Shown here: positions 1-10,249 of the stretch, one piece after another | How positions within the stretch are numbered: position 1 is the stretch's first letter | Layout: every line of letters begins with the position of its first letter | From: VXYL01 sp965199945 | GTDB lineage: Bacteria > Pseudomonadota > Gammaproteobacteria > Pseudomonadales > Azotimanducaceae | Reading direction: 5' to 3' | Assembly: GCA_965199945.1 (NCBI GenBank) | Contig: OZ241354.1 | Coordinates: 2,232,001 to 2,296,000, forward strand | DNA length: 64,000 bases | Position numbers and translations under genes: made by a program | Notes under the pieces: model-generated | Told to the model about the DNA's origin: nothing | Database searches by the model: none | The model's input: the letters and a program-made list of their open reading frames with translations, nothing else

Positions 1-461
1 CAGCCGCCGGAGAAGGCTCGATGCGGCTTGGATTCGTCCTCCTTGGCGAAGCCGAGGCCGCTTAAGATCGCGCTGGCGCGAGCCTCGGCGTCGTAGCCGC
101 CGGCGTCCTCGTAGTCCGAATAGAGGTGGCCCAGGGCGTCGTCGTTCCCTTCCCGCTCGGCTTTGGCGATGGCGCGTTCCACGCCGCGCAGTCTCCGGTC
201 GCCGTCGAGCACGAAGTCGATCGCGCTGCGCCGCGACGGCTGCACGTGCTGATCCAGCGTGGCGAGGCGCCACGAATCCGGGCGCGACACCGTGCCCTCT
301 TCAGGCGCGAGCGCGCCCCGGACCACGGCCAGGAGCGTGCTCTTGCCGACGCCGTTGCGCCCGATCACGCCGAGCTTGTGGCCGTGGTGGAGCGTCAGGT
401 TCAAGCCGTCGAAGAGCGCCCGGTCGCCACGGTGCAGCGTGATGTTGCGCAGTTGCAGCAT
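1..461 (-). CDS. ABC-F family ATPase (YheS/Uup type), C-terminus cut by window edge
   Basis: ABC-F proteins are soluble tandem ATP-binding cassette proteins that act on the ribosome rather than in transport. The first 153 residues are visible. The start MLQLRNITLHRGDRALFDG is typical of the family, Walker A is GRNGVGKST at residues 34-42, and the reading breaks off at the window edge just as the signature motif begins (FSGG). No transmembrane segment is seen. It sits 17 bp upstream of argE on the same strand, so the two may be co-transcribed. Which ABC-F subgroup it belongs to cannot be settled without the second cassette; YheS-like is my best guess from the FSGGW signature. Confidence 0.85.
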   Translation of the reverse strand, partial: MLQLRNITLHRGDRALFDGLNLTLHHGHKLGVIGRNGVGKSTLLAVVRGALAPEEGTVSRPDSWRLATLDQHVQPSRRSAIDFVLDGDRRLRGVERAIAKAEREGNDDALGHLYSDYEDAGGYDAEARASAILSGLGFAKEDESKPHRAFSGG

Positions 462-478
462 CGGCGCGCGACCGAAAG

Positions 479-1621
479 CTAAAGGCAATAGTGGGCGACC
501 AGGGCCGCCAAGGCGTCTTCCATCGGCTGCAGCTGCGCCGCGTCGAGGAACTCGTTCGGCTGATGCGCCTGGTCGATGGCGCCGGGCCCGAACACCACCG
601 TCTCCATGCCCAGCGCCTGAAAGAACGGCGCTTCGGTGCCGAAGGCCACCGCGCCGGCGCGTCGCCCGGAGAGTTCCTCCAAGGCACCGACCAAGGCGCC
701 GTCGGCGGGCGTCTCGTAGGGCGGCACGGGCGTGAACTTCGTCTCCACTGTTGCCGGCGTCTCGCGCCCGGCGGCTTCCACGCAGGCGCGCAGGTCGTCC
801 ACCACGGCGGCGGTGTCCATGCCGGGCAGCAGGCGCAGGTCGATCTGCAGCTCGGCGTGGCCGCAGATTCGGTTCGGGTTGTCGCCGCCGCGCAGGCAGC
901 CGAGGTTGAGCGTCGGCACCGCCACCTCGAAGGCCGGTGCCACATGGCGCTGGCCAAGCTGGGCGCGGAACTCCATCAACGCGCCCATCACCCGATGCAT
1001 GCCTTCCAAGGCGTTGTCGCCAAGCGCCGGGTTCGAGGAATGGCCGGAAGACCCCTGCACCGCAATCGAGAGCATGGCCACGCCTTTGTGGGCGCGAATG
1101 GGCGTCATGCTCGTGGGTTCGCCGATCACCGCGGCGGCAGCCTTGGGAATGCCCCGTTCGGCGAGCAGGCGGGCGCCGTCCATCGAACTCTCTTCGTCGG
1201 CGGTGGCGACGATCGTGAGCGGCCGCCGCAACCGCGCATCCGCGTGGCGCTCGGCGGCGGCCAGCGCGAGCGGGAAGAAACCCTTCATGTCGCAGCTGCC
1301 CAAGCCGTAGAAGCGGCCATCCCGTTCGGAGAGCGCGAACGGATCGCTGCGCCACAGCGATTCGTCGCATGGCACCGTGTCCGTGTGCCCGGCCAGCACC
1401 AAGCCCCCCTTGTCGTTCCCGCCGCGACGGGCAATGAGATTGCCCTTGCCCGGCTTGTTCGGCAGCGGCAGCACCTCGGTCTCGAAGCCCATGTCTTCGA
1501 GCCAGTTCGCCAGGTGATGGACGACTCCCAGATTGCCCTGGTCGCGCTCGGCGTCCGTGCAGCTCACGGACGGCGTCGCCACCAGCGTCTCGAGCATCTC
1601 CTTTTGCTTCGGGATTCGCAT
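479..1621 (-). CDS. argE: Acetylornithine deacetylase (M20 metallopeptidase family)
   Basis: It would hydrolyse N-acetyl-L-ornithine to ornithine and acetate in arginine synthesis in the cytoplasm. The 380-aa length is that of ArgE. The M20 metal motifs are present: HTDTVP at residues 79-84, GLGSCDMKG at about 106-114, and ADEE near residue 140. The reading frame is intact and the start MRIPKQKEML is the first in frame. It follows the ABC-F gene closely on the same strand. Succinyl-diaminopimelate desuccinylase is the main alternative within M20, but the N-terminal PSVSCTD and the GSCDMKGF segment fit ArgE better. Confidence 0.9.
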   Translation of the reverse strand: MRIPKQKEMLETLVATPSVSCTDAERDQGNLGVVHHLANWLEDMGFETEVLPLPNKPGKGNLIARRGGNDKGGLVLAGHTDTVPCDESLWRSDPFALSERDGRFYGLGSCDMKGFFPLALAAAERHADARLRRPLTIVATADEESSMDGARLLAERGIPKAAAAVIGEPTSMTPIRAHKGVAMLSIAVQGSSGHSSNPALGDNALEGMHRVMGALMEFRAQLGQRHVAPAFEVAVPTLNLGCLRGGDNPNRICGHAELQIDLRLLPGMDTAAVVDDLRACVEAAGRETPATVETKFTPVPPYETPADGALVGALEELSGRRAGAVAFGTEAPFFQALGMETVVFGPGAIDQAHQPNEFLDAAQLQPMEDALAALVAHYCL

Positions 1622-1693
1622 GGCGCCGCCCGTCGAGAATTGCTTGGCATTGTGCCATGCATCGTGCGCGGCTCGCGCCGCATGGCGCGACGT

Positions 1694-2926
1694 TCAGGCG
1701 CGGGAGCTGGGCGGCTCGAACCGCCACAAGCCGGTGCCGAATGCGCCGACGAGCAGGATGGCGAGGGAGACGAAGACGCCCGGCAGCAGGCCGGCGCTCG
1801 CGTCGCTCAAGGCCACGACTCCGGTGAGAATCAACGCCGAAGCCGGGCTCGCGACCATGAAGCTGGCGACCAGGATGGCGAGGATCTTCGCCCGATGCGC
1901 CTCCGGCGCGAGTTCCTGCACCGTCGTGCGCGCGACCGTGGTGGTGACGCCCATGTTGACGCCCCAGGCAAGAGCCAGCGCGAAGAAGAGCCAGGTAGGC
2001 GGCTCCAGCCACAGGCCGAGCAGAATGGCGATGCGCGTCGTCTGCATCAGCAGAAAGACGCGCCCAGGGCGGCGCAGCGGCATGACGAAGAACAGCAGCA
2101 AGGTGGCGCTGGTGCTGCCGACGGTGAACACCGTGAGCATGTTGGCGAGAAACGCGCCGTCGCCGGCGTAGACGTCGCGCACCACCAGCGGCATCACCAC
2201 GATGAAGGCGCCGGCGTTGAACAGCGCCGACACGAAGTTGAGGCCGATGACGTCGCGCACCAAGGGCGCTTTCCACAGTGCCCGCAGGCCAGCGCGCAGA
2301 TCGCGGCCAAGCGCTGGCGCTGCCGCCGGCAGCGGCTGCGGCGAGAGCTTGCCGGTTGCCGCCGCGGCCAAGGCGAAAAGGCCCGCCTGGATGAACAGCA
2401 CGGTGGCCAGCCCAAGCGCCTCCAACCGGCCCGCCAACTGGTAGGCGCAGATGCCCACCAAGGTGGTGGCGAAGGTCGTCAGCGCGACGGTGCGCTGGAT
2501 GTCCAGCCGCGTGACGCGGTTCATCATCGCCGCGCGCGCCGGATCGCTCGCCGTTTGCAGCAGCGCCATGGCGATGCCGAAGGCGATGATCGGCCAGTAG
2601 CCGAGACGGCCGACCCCGGCGGCCATGGCCAGCGGCGGGACGCACGCCGCCAACGCCAGCGCGATCAGCAGCTTGCGGCCGTCGACGCGGTCGGCGAACA
2701 CGCCGCCAAGGAGCAGCATCGCCAGCGGCGGCACTTCCATCAGCGCTCGGCTGGCGCCGAGCGCCATCGCTTCGACATTGAGGTGGAACACCAGCAGCCA
2801 TTGCACGAGATAGGTCTGCACAGTCATCGCCGCGAGCCAGGCGCTGGAACCGGCGAGATACCAGGGAAACTCCGCCTTGGGCGGCAGCGCGTTGGGTTGC
2901 GGGGGAGGAGTCGGCGGGGGGCTCAC
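1694..2926 (-). CDS. Major facilitator superfamily transporter
   Basis: A 410-aa integral membrane protein with about twelve hydrophobic stretches, as in MFS carriers. The loop between helices 2 and 3 reads GGVFADRVDGRKLL, the MFS signature (G-x3-D-R-x-G-R-R-like). The first 25 residues are proline-rich and cytoplasmic-looking. The substrate cannot be inferred. Members of this general type (enterobactin exporter/permease-like, TMS or MFS_3) are drug or siderophore exporters, but nothing here proves that. It is on the same strand as argE, 72 bp upstream of it, and may be transcribed separately. Confidence 0.8.
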   Translation of the reverse strand: MSPPPTPPPQPNALPPKAEFPWYLAGSSAWLAAMTVQTYLVQWLLVFHLNVEAMALGASRALMEVPPLAMLLLGGVFADRVDGRKLLIALALAACVPPLAMAAGVGRLGYWPIIAFGIAMALLQTASDPARAAMMNRVTRLDIQRTVALTTFATTLVGICAYQLAGRLEALGLATVLFIQAGLFALAAAATGKLSPQPLPAAAPALGRDLRAGLRALWKAPLVRDVIGLNFVSALFNAGAFIVVMPLVVRDVYAGDGAFLANMLTVFTVGSTSATLLLFFVMPLRRPGRVFLLMQTTRIAILLGLWLEPPTWLFFALALAWGVNMGVTTTVARTTVQELAPEAHRAKILAILVASFMVASPASALILTGVVALSDASAGLLPGVFVSLAILLVGAFGTGLWRFEPPSSRA

Positions 2927-3050
2927 GAACGTTCGCTTGTCGCCTCAGACAGCTTGCGCTCGAGGGGCAGCGCGGTGGCAGCAGCGCAGCTTCTCCGACG
3001 CACCGGCGGTGACGCAGCGGCGCTTTCGCTCGGCGGTGTCGGCGTTCGCA

Positions 3051-3548
3051 TCAGATCTCCAACGCCACCGCAATGCGCTCGATGGCCTTCACGTAGACGG
3101 CCGGCAAGCCGTGTTCCTTCGCGCCGAGCAGAACGTGGCGTCTGTAGTCGGCCAACGGCCGCAGTTGCGGGTCGATCTTCCCAGGCTTCGCCTTGTAGGT
3201 GAGGGCGGCTCTCGGCCCGGCATCGGTTTCCACGCGCACTTCCCTCTCGTCGTAGCCGATCCCCAGGCCTTCGATTCGATCCAGCAGGGGCTTCTCGGCA
3301 ATCGCGATGCGGTACAGCACGCCCCACACCGCGTCCGTCTGCTCGCCGCTCGCGGCGATGTCGCACTTGCCGCTGCCGTCGCGGCCGAGCTTGTGCCAAC
3401 GCAGCGCGTAACGCGGCAGGCAGCCGATGCCGAGCGCCCGCGCCGAGGGCGTGCGCTGGCGCAGACGCCGGCTCGACATGTTGGAGCCGTAGGCGAAGTA
3501 CAGGTAGGTGTTCGTTCCGCTCGCCGAGTCGCAGCCCACCGCACCCAT
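3051..3548 (-). CDS. Gamma-glutamylcyclotransferase-like protein
   Basis: The 165-aa reading from ATG 3548 carries YFAYGSNM at residues 17-24, the substrate-loop signature of the GGCT/AIG2 fold, and DRIEGLGIGYD further on, where the family has its catalytic Glu. GGCT-like proteins cyclise gamma-glutamyl compounds to 5-oxoproline, but bacterial members are mostly uncharacterised. A longer frame runs upstream to 4355, but that part is antisense to bamE and rnfH, so I chose the ATG just before the conserved block. It starts 36 bp from rnfH on the opposite strand, a compact divergent pair. Confidence 0.75.
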   Translation of the reverse strand: MGAVGCDSASGTNTYLYFAYGSNMSSRRLRQRTPSARALGIGCLPRYALRWHKLGRDGSGKCDIAASGEQTDAVWGVLYRIAIAEKPLLDRIEGLGIGYDEREVRVETDAGPRAALTYKAKPGKIDPQLRPLADYRRHVLLGAKEHGLPAVYVKAIERIAVALEI

Positions 3549-3584
3549 CGTAAAGACGCTTGCCGATGCGCACAATCGGCTGGC

Positions 3585-3917
3585 ATGAAGGTCGAGATCG
3601 TGGTCGTGACGGCAAGTGGCGCATTGCGCGAGGAAGTGGCGGTGCCGCCTGGCGCGACAGTGGCCGATGCGCTGGCCGTCTCGGCGCTCGCCGCCGAGGC
3701 CGAAGGCGAAGAAGGGGAGCTTGCCGTCGCCATCCACGGCGCACTGGCGAGCCCGCGTCGCACCCTCGAAGAAGGCGAACGCATCGACTTGCTGCCGGCG
3801 CTGCTGATCGCGCCCGCGGAGGCAAGGCGGCGACGCGCCGAGGCGCAGCAGGGTGGCCAGCCCGAAGGAGTGGGGAGAGCCGGGCGACGACCGTTGACGG
3901 GGCGAGGCCGAATCTAG
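3585..3917 (+). CDS. rnfH: RnfH family ubiquitin-like protein
   Basis: RnfH is a small beta-grasp protein of unknown function that in gammaproteobacteria lies beside bamE (smpA). Here it has 110 aa. The family pattern is clear: V-E-I-V at the N-terminus, PPGATVADAL, VAIHG (where RnfH usually has VGVFG or similar), and RRTLEEGERIDLLPALLI near residue 75. The C-terminal 30 residues are basic and low in complexity (RRRRAEAQQ), as is common. Its stop overlaps the convergent bamE stop by 4 nt, the synteny expected for the family. The usual partner ratA is not adjacent. Confidence 0.8.
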   Translation: MKVEIVVVTASGALREEVAVPPGATVADALAVSALAAEAEGEEGELAVAIHGALASPRRTLEEGERIDLLPALLIAPAEARRRRAEAQQGGQPEGVGRAGRRPLTGRGRI

Positions 3918-4345
3918 CGGCTCTCCTGGCCCGATCCGCCATCCGGTCCAGCGCTCTGCCCCGGCGCCCCCGCGACGACTGCCGTGGTGGGCTTGAAGTC
4001 GCCGCTGAAGTGCGTGAGCGCGCCGTTCGCGAAGAACACCGAGAGCTTCGCGTTGTCGTCCACGTAGCCGGGCACGCGCAGGGTGTAGACGTAGTCCCAG
4101 CGGCTGTCGTCGAAGGGATTGCGGATTACCGGCTCGCCCATGATGAACGCCACTTGCTCCCGCGTCATGCCGGGCTTCAAGCTGTCCACCATCTCCTGCG
4201 TGATGACGTTGCCCTGCTGCACCGTCAGCCGGTAGACGCGCGGCAGGCTGCACGACGAGACCGCGCCGACCGCCAGCAGCGCCAAGGCCGCCACGCCAAG
4301 CGTCGCCGCGCTCTTCAGGCTGCGGTTCTTCAACGGAATGAGCAT
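3914..4345 (-). CDS. bamE: Outer membrane protein assembly factor BamE (lipoprotein)
   Basis: BamE (SmpA) is a lipoprotein of the BAM complex that inserts beta-barrel proteins into the outer membrane. The 143-aa product has a signal peptide ending in a lipobox with Cys32 (AVSSC). The BamE core follows: VYRLTVQQGNVI, then the LKPGMTREQVAFIMGEP motif and the WDYVYTLR strand. The last 20 residues are Gly/Ser/Pro-rich. It lies downstream of recN on the same strand and convergent with rnfH, the standard arrangement. A TAGAAT box ends 9 nt before the ATG and no ribosome binding site is evident, so the transcript may be leaderless. Confidence 0.93.
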   Translation of the reverse strand: MLIPLKNRSLKSAATLGVAALALLAVGAVSSCSLPRVYRLTVQQGNVITQEMVDSLKPGMTREQVAFIMGEPVIRNPFDDSRWDYVYTLRVPGYVDDNAKLSVFFANGALTHFSGDFKPTTAVVAGAPGQSAGPDGGSGQESR

Positions 4346-4354
4346 CGCGGCGCA

Positions 4355-4360
4355 ATTCTA
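4355..4360 (-). promoter_or_regulatory. Candidate -10 box of bamE, 9 nt from start codon
   Basis: On the coding strand TAGAAT occupies these bases, with 9 nt between it and the bamE ATG. That spacing would put transcription initiation at or within a base or two of the start codon. No good -35 is visible 17 bp upstream. Confidence 0.4.
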
Positions 4361-4361
4361 A

Positions 4362-4376
4362 CGCGGAACATCCGCG
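4362..4376. terminator. 15-bp perfect inverted repeat between recN and bamE
   Basis: CGCGGA-ACA-TCCGCG is a perfect 6-bp inverted repeat just after the recN stop codon and just before the bamE -10 box. It could weakly terminate recN transcription or be an operator for bamE. There is no T-tract, so I do not commit to either. Confidence 0.35.
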
Positions 4377-4377
4377 A

Positions 4378-6036
4378 TTAACGCGCCGGCGTTCCCACGC
4401 CCTCCGCGAGCAGCGTGCGGGCGTAGGCGCGCGAATCGTCCGTGACGGCCCGCCCGCCGAGCATTCGCGCCAGCTCTTCGATGCGCTCCTCCCCGCTCAG
4501 CGCGCGAATCACCGTGTCTTGTTCGCTGGTCTTCGACACCTTGAGGTGGGCGTCCCCCAAGGCGGCGATCTGCGGCGCGTGGCTGATGGCGATGACTTGG
4601 GTGTTCCTCGAGAGATCCCGCAGCAGGCGTCCGAGCACGTCCGCGGTGGTGCCGCCGATGCCGACGTCGGCCTCGTCGAGGATCAGGCACGGCAGCCGGC
4701 AGCGTTCCGCCGCCGCGACTTGAATCGCCAGGCTGATGCGCGACAGCTCGCCGCCGGAGGCGATCTCGGCCAGGCTGGCGGCGCCGTAGCGCGGGTTGGT
4801 CACGGCTTCGAAGAGCACCGTTTCCAAGCCGTCCGCGGATTCGGCCGCCTCGAAAGCGACGTGTAGCGATGCGCCAGCCATGCCGAGCTTCGCCAAGGTT
4901 TCCGTGACGCGCTCGGCGAAAGGTTCGGCCGCCGCCCGACGCGCCGCGGACAGCGCCTCGGCCGCGCATCGAAACTGCGACTCGGCGCGGCGCAGCTTCT
5001 CGGCGAGCGCCTCCAGATTGGCTTCGCTCGCCGCCAGCGACTCCAACTCGGCGGTCAGACGCTGCCGGTGCGCACCGAGCTCGGCAGCGGCAACGCGGTG
5101 CTTGCGCGCCATGTCGTGGACGACGGCCAGGGTCTGGTCGAGTTCTGTCAGCACCGAATCGTCGTCCGGGAAGGACTGCTGGTAGCGACGCAGCTCCCCA
5201 AGCGCCTCCTCAAGATGCGTGTGCGCCGTCTCGGCGAGCTCCGCGGCGGAGCGCAGGCTGGCGTGGTCGTCGTCGAGCTCGGCGAGGCGCGCCGCAAGAC
5301 GCGCGGCGCGTCCGAGCAGGTCGCCGTCGAGCTCCGTCATCGTGTCGCCGACGGTCTCCATCAGTTCCTGGGCGCGACTCAGCCGCTTGTGCGCCGCGGT
5401 CATCTCCTCCACGCGCAGCAGGCTGTCGCCGAGACCGTCCAGTTCGTCCACCTGGTAGCGCAAGAGGCTCTGCCGTTCGCTGGCCTCGGCCGCCGCCTTG
5501 CGGCGTTCGTCCAGTCCCCGGGAGAGTTGCGCGCACTCGCGGTAGCGCTTCGCCGTGGCGGCAAGCAGCGCCGCGTCCACCCCGAACTCGTCGAGCAGCC
5601 GCCGCTGCGCCTCGCGGGAGAGCAGTTGCCGATGTTCGCTCTGGCCGTGGATGTCGATCAGCGGCGCCGCGAGGGACTGCAATACGGCCAACGTGGTCGG
5701 CGCCCCGTTCACGAACGCCCGCGAGCGCCCAACGCTCGCCACCCGGCGCACCAGGCAGGTGGCCTCTTCGCCGCTCGCGAACAGATCCAGCCGCTCGAGC
5801 GCGTCGAGGCTGCGCGGACGATCGGCCACGTCGAACTCGGCGCTCACTTCGCAGGCGGCAGCGCCCGGACGCATCTGCGAACGCCTGGCGCGCGCGCCGA
5901 GCACCAGCCCAAGCGCGTCGAGGAGGATGGACTTGCCGGCGCCGGACTCGCCGGTGACGACGGTGAGGCCCGGCCCGAACTCGATGTCGAGTTCCCGCAC
6001 CAGCGCGAAATTGCGGATGTTGAGCGCTCGGAGCAT
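4378..6036 (-). CDS. recN: DNA repair protein RecN
   Basis: RecN is an SMC-like ATPase acting early in double-strand break repair. The 552-aa length matches the family. The N-terminal head carries Walker A GESGAGKS at residues 29-36 and the RecN motif DIHGQSEHR near 150. The middle is a coiled coil rich in Leu, Glu and Arg (about 155-370). The C-terminal head has the signature LAEIASGGELSRISLAIQ and Walker B CLILDEADVGIGG. It is divergent from hrcA and upstream of bamE, as in many gammaproteobacteria. The start at 6036 is the first Met, immediately before the conserved strand LRALNIRNFALV. Confidence 0.96.
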   Translation of the reverse strand: MLRALNIRNFALVRELDIEFGPGLTVVTGESGAGKSILLDALGLVLGARARRSQMRPGAAACEVSAEFDVADRPRSLDALERLDLFASGEEATCLVRRVASVGRSRAFVNGAPTTLAVLQSLAAPLIDIHGQSEHRQLLSREAQRRLLDEFGVDAALLAATAKRYRECAQLSRGLDERRKAAAEASERQSLLRYQVDELDGLGDSLLRVEEMTAAHKRLSRAQELMETVGDTMTELDGDLLGRAARLAARLAELDDDHASLRSAAELAETAHTHLEEALGELRRYQQSFPDDDSVLTELDQTLAVVHDMARKHRVAAAELGAHRQRLTAELESLAASEANLEALAEKLRRAESQFRCAAEALSAARRAAAEPFAERVTETLAKLGMAGASLHVAFEAAESADGLETVLFEAVTNPRYGAASLAEIASGGELSRISLAIQVAAAERCRLPCLILDEADVGIGGTTADVLGRLLRDLSRNTQVIAISHAPQIAALGDAHLKVSKTSEQDTVIRALSGEERIEELARMLGGRAVTDDSRAYARTLLAEGVGTPAR

Positions 6037-6125
6037 AGGCGCGTCGGGCCTTGGGGCGCGAAGGGAATGGGAAGTGTAGAAGAGTGTAGAGTAGCCGCAA
6101 GAACGTCTCCTTGGAGGCTCGCCCG

Positions 6126-7283
6126 ATGGCCCACATGGCGTCCACGCCGCAGCGTCTCGGCGCCGCTGGCCGTTCGCCCCGGCTGCGCGGCGTGCATGTG
6201 CCGTGGACAGTGGACGCGCCCAAGGGCGAGATCACCGAGCGCGCGCAGCAGCTCTTCAAGCTCCTGGTCGAGCACTACTTGGCGGACGGCGCACCGGTGG
6301 CGTCGAACACGCTCGCGTCGTCCGCCAACGTGGCCGTGAGCTCGGCGACCGTGCGCAACGTCATGGCCGACCTCGAAGCGCGCGGCCTGGTCTTCAGCCC
6401 GCATCCATCGGCCGGCAAGGTGCCCACCACCCAGGGCCTGCGGTTCTTCGTGGACAGCCTCATCTCGGTGCGCCCGATGGACGCCCGCGACGTGGGCGAG
6501 CTGCGCGGCAGCCTCGATCCCGACATGGCGCCGACCCAGCTGGCCGAGGCGGCCTCTGGGCTGCTCTCCCGGGTGACGCACCTGGCGGGGCTGGCGACGA
6601 TGCCGCGCAAGGATCAAGTGTCGCTGCGCCAGGTGGAGTTCCTGCCGCTCTCCGGCGATCGCGTGCTGGTGATCCTGGTGGTGAACGAACGCGAAGTGCA
6701 GAACCGCGTCGTGCATACGGATCGCCCCTACGAACAGAGCGAGCTGGTGCAGGCCGCGAACTACGTCAACCGCGAATTCGCCGGGCAGTCGCTGGCGGCG
6801 ATCCGCGCCGGGGTGCTGGCGAGCATGCGCGAAGACAAGGCGCGGCTCGATTCGACGATGCAGACGACGCTGGACGTCGCCGCCAAGGCGTTTGCCGGCG
6901 ACACCGACGATCCGCCCTACGTCGTCTCCGGGCAGTCCAACCTGGTGGAGTCCCTGGCCAGCGTCGAGGAGGTGCGCGAGCTGTTCGACGCCTTCGCCCG
7001 CAAAGGCGCCATCGTCCACCTGCTCGACCGCTGCATGGACGCCGACGGCATCCAGCTGTTCATCGGCGAGGAATCCGGCTACGGCCTGCTCGACGACTAC
7101 AGCCTGATCACCGCCCGCTACGAAGTGAGCGGCGAGGCCGCCGGCGTGCTCGGCGTGGTGGGGCCGACGCGCATGGCCTACGAGAAAGTGATTCCGGTGG
7201 TGGACGTCGCCGCGCGCCTGCTTGGAGCCGCCATCGACTACGACCAGCCGCCCGCGCCGAAGGAGCGCAGCGGCGCATCCTGA
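6126..7283 (+). CDS. hrcA: Heat-inducible transcription repressor HrcA
   Basis: HrcA represses chaperone operons by binding CIRCE operators and is kept active by GroEL. The 385-aa product has the N-terminal winged helix (ERAQQLFKLLVEHYL, then VSSATVRNVMADLE at about 70-83), the PTTQGLRFFVD motif, and the C-terminal domain with IGEESG. I chose ATG 6126 rather than the upstream in-frame TTG at 6111 because GGAGG at 6113-6117 lies 8 nt before it. About 35 residues precede the conserved domain, which is longer than usual. It heads the order hrcA-grpE-dnaK-dnaJ. No CIRCE element was found near it. Confidence 0.94.
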   Translation: MAHMASTPQRLGAAGRSPRLRGVHVPWTVDAPKGEITERAQQLFKLLVEHYLADGAPVASNTLASSANVAVSSATVRNVMADLEARGLVFSPHPSAGKVPTTQGLRFFVDSLISVRPMDARDVGELRGSLDPDMAPTQLAEAASGLLSRVTHLAGLATMPRKDQVSLRQVEFLPLSGDRVLVILVVNEREVQNRVVHTDRPYEQSELVQAANYVNREFAGQSLAAIRAGVLASMREDKARLDSTMQTTLDVAAKAFAGDTDDPPYVVSGQSNLVESLASVEEVRELFDAFARKGAIVHLLDRCMDADGIQLFIGEESGYGLLDDYSLITARYEVSGEAAGVLGVVGPTRMAYEKVIPVVDVAARLLGAAIDYDQPPAPKERSGAS

Positions 7284-7340
7284 CAAGGGCCTCGCTCCCC
7301 TCGATCTCCACGGCTCAGATAAAGGCGCGGTACATCGCGC

Positions 7341-7368
7341 CTTGAAAATCCGCGCCGCGCCGCCATAT
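7341..7368 (+). promoter_or_regulatory. Sigma32-type heat-shock promoter for grpE
   Basis: CTTGAAA at 7341-7347 matches the sigma32 -35 consensus exactly. CGCCATAT at 7361-7368 matches the CCCCATNT -10 consensus in all but one specified base, with a 13-bp spacer. The grpE GTG start is 33 bp downstream. Confidence 0.7.
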
Positions 7369-7401
7369 ACGGTCGATTGCTGCTGCCGGAGAGAAGGGCA
7401 A

Positions 7402-8154
7402 GTGGAAAACGGCTCGAGTGCGACCGTCGAAGACGCGCAGGCGGACGCGGCTGGCGCTAAATCCGATACTGGCTCGGTCGACGCCGAGCTGGAAGACGCG
7501 GAAGCGCTCAACGCAGAATCCGAGGACGCCAAGGCTGGCACCGAATCCGAGGACTCTGCGGCGGTCGAGGAATCCACAGCGGCGCTGCGCGAAGCACTGA
7601 CGGCAGCGCAGGCGGAAGCCGAGACGCAGAAGGACCGCGCGCTGCGCGCCGCCGCCGAAGCGGAGAACACCCGCAAGCGCGCCGACCGTCGGGTCGAGAA
7701 CGCCCACAAGTTCGCGCTGGAGGGATTCGTCGCCGATCTGCTGCCGGCCGTGGACAGCTTCGAGCGCGCCGCGCTTTCCGCTAAGGAGGCCGCCAAGGAG
7801 GCCACCGAAGAGGCCGACAAGGAAGCCGCCGAAACGGCGGCTGGCATGGAGGCCGTCGCCGAAGGCGTGCAGCTCTCCCTCAAGCTGCTTGTCGAGGCGA
7901 TGCAGCGGCAAGGCATCGAGGTGGTCGATCCCCTCGGAGCGCCGTTCGATCCGAATCTGCACGAGGCGATGACGATGGTGGCGAGCGAAACCGCGGAGCC
8001 CGGCTCCGTCGTCGAGGTCTTCCAGAAGGGCTACACCGTGAACGGACGCCTCGCGCGCGCCGCGCGGGTGGTGGTCGCCAAGGCGCCGGAGGCCAGCGCG
8101 GACTCGCCGGCGGACGACGCGACGGACGGTGGCGAGGGCGGCGACGCTGCGTGA
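7402..8154 (+). CDS. grpE: Nucleotide exchange factor GrpE
   Basis: GrpE releases ADP from DnaK in the chaperone cycle. From the GTG at 7402 the product is 250 aa. The first 65 residues are acidic and low in complexity. A long helix follows (EAETQKDRALRAAAEAENTRKRADR), then FALEGFVADLLPAVDSFERA, and the C-terminal beta domain carries the family motif GAPFDPNLHEAMTMV. About 40 extra residues (KEAAKEATEEADKEAAETAA) lengthen the central helix. GAGAAGG lies just upstream of the GTG. The frame stays open far upstream, but that part lies in hrcA. Confidence 0.93.
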   Translation: MENGSSATVEDAQADAAGAKSDTGSVDAELEDAEALNAESEDAKAGTESEDSAAVEESTAALREALTAAQAEAETQKDRALRAAAEAENTRKRADRRVENAHKFALEGFVADLLPAVDSFERAALSAKEAAKEATEEADKEAAETAAGMEAVAEGVQLSLKLLVEAMQRQGIEVVDPLGAPFDPNLHEAMTMVASETAEPGSVVEVFQKGYTVNGRLARAARVVVAKAPEASADSPADDATDGGEGGDAA

Positions 8155-8171
8155 GGAAGCGCGAACGGCGG

Positions 8172-8198
8172 CTTGAATCGGCGCGTTTCGCGCCAACT
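8172..8198 (+). promoter_or_regulatory. Sigma32-type promoter candidate for dnaK
   Basis: CTTGAAT at 8172-8178, a 12-bp spacer, then CGCCAACT at 8191-8198, giving partial matches to CTTGAAA and CCCCATNT. It lies 77 bp before the dnaK ATG, so dnaK may have its own heat-shock promoter besides readthrough from grpE. Confidence 0.5.
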
Positions 8199-8275
8199 AT
8201 GTAGGTTGAACCGTCGCCAGAACGCAACGGAGTGGGCCGAGCGGCTCAAGGCAAGAGAACGGAGAGCGAAAGAGC

Positions 8276-10207
<1,932 letters not shown>

Positions 10208-10249
10208 CCGCCAAGCGGCCCGCGCGCCGCTTGCAACGACGGGGTACAC

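Noticed and set aside
491..3202. A 903-codon plus-strand frame opposite argE and the MFS gene
   Set aside because: Antisense shadow with a His/Arg/Gln-rich translation; argE and the transporter are clear on the other strand.
6061..6125. A CIRCE element upstream of hrcA
   Set aside because: The repeated AGTGTAGA is a direct repeat and lacks the TTAGCACTC/GAGTGCTAA inverted arms.
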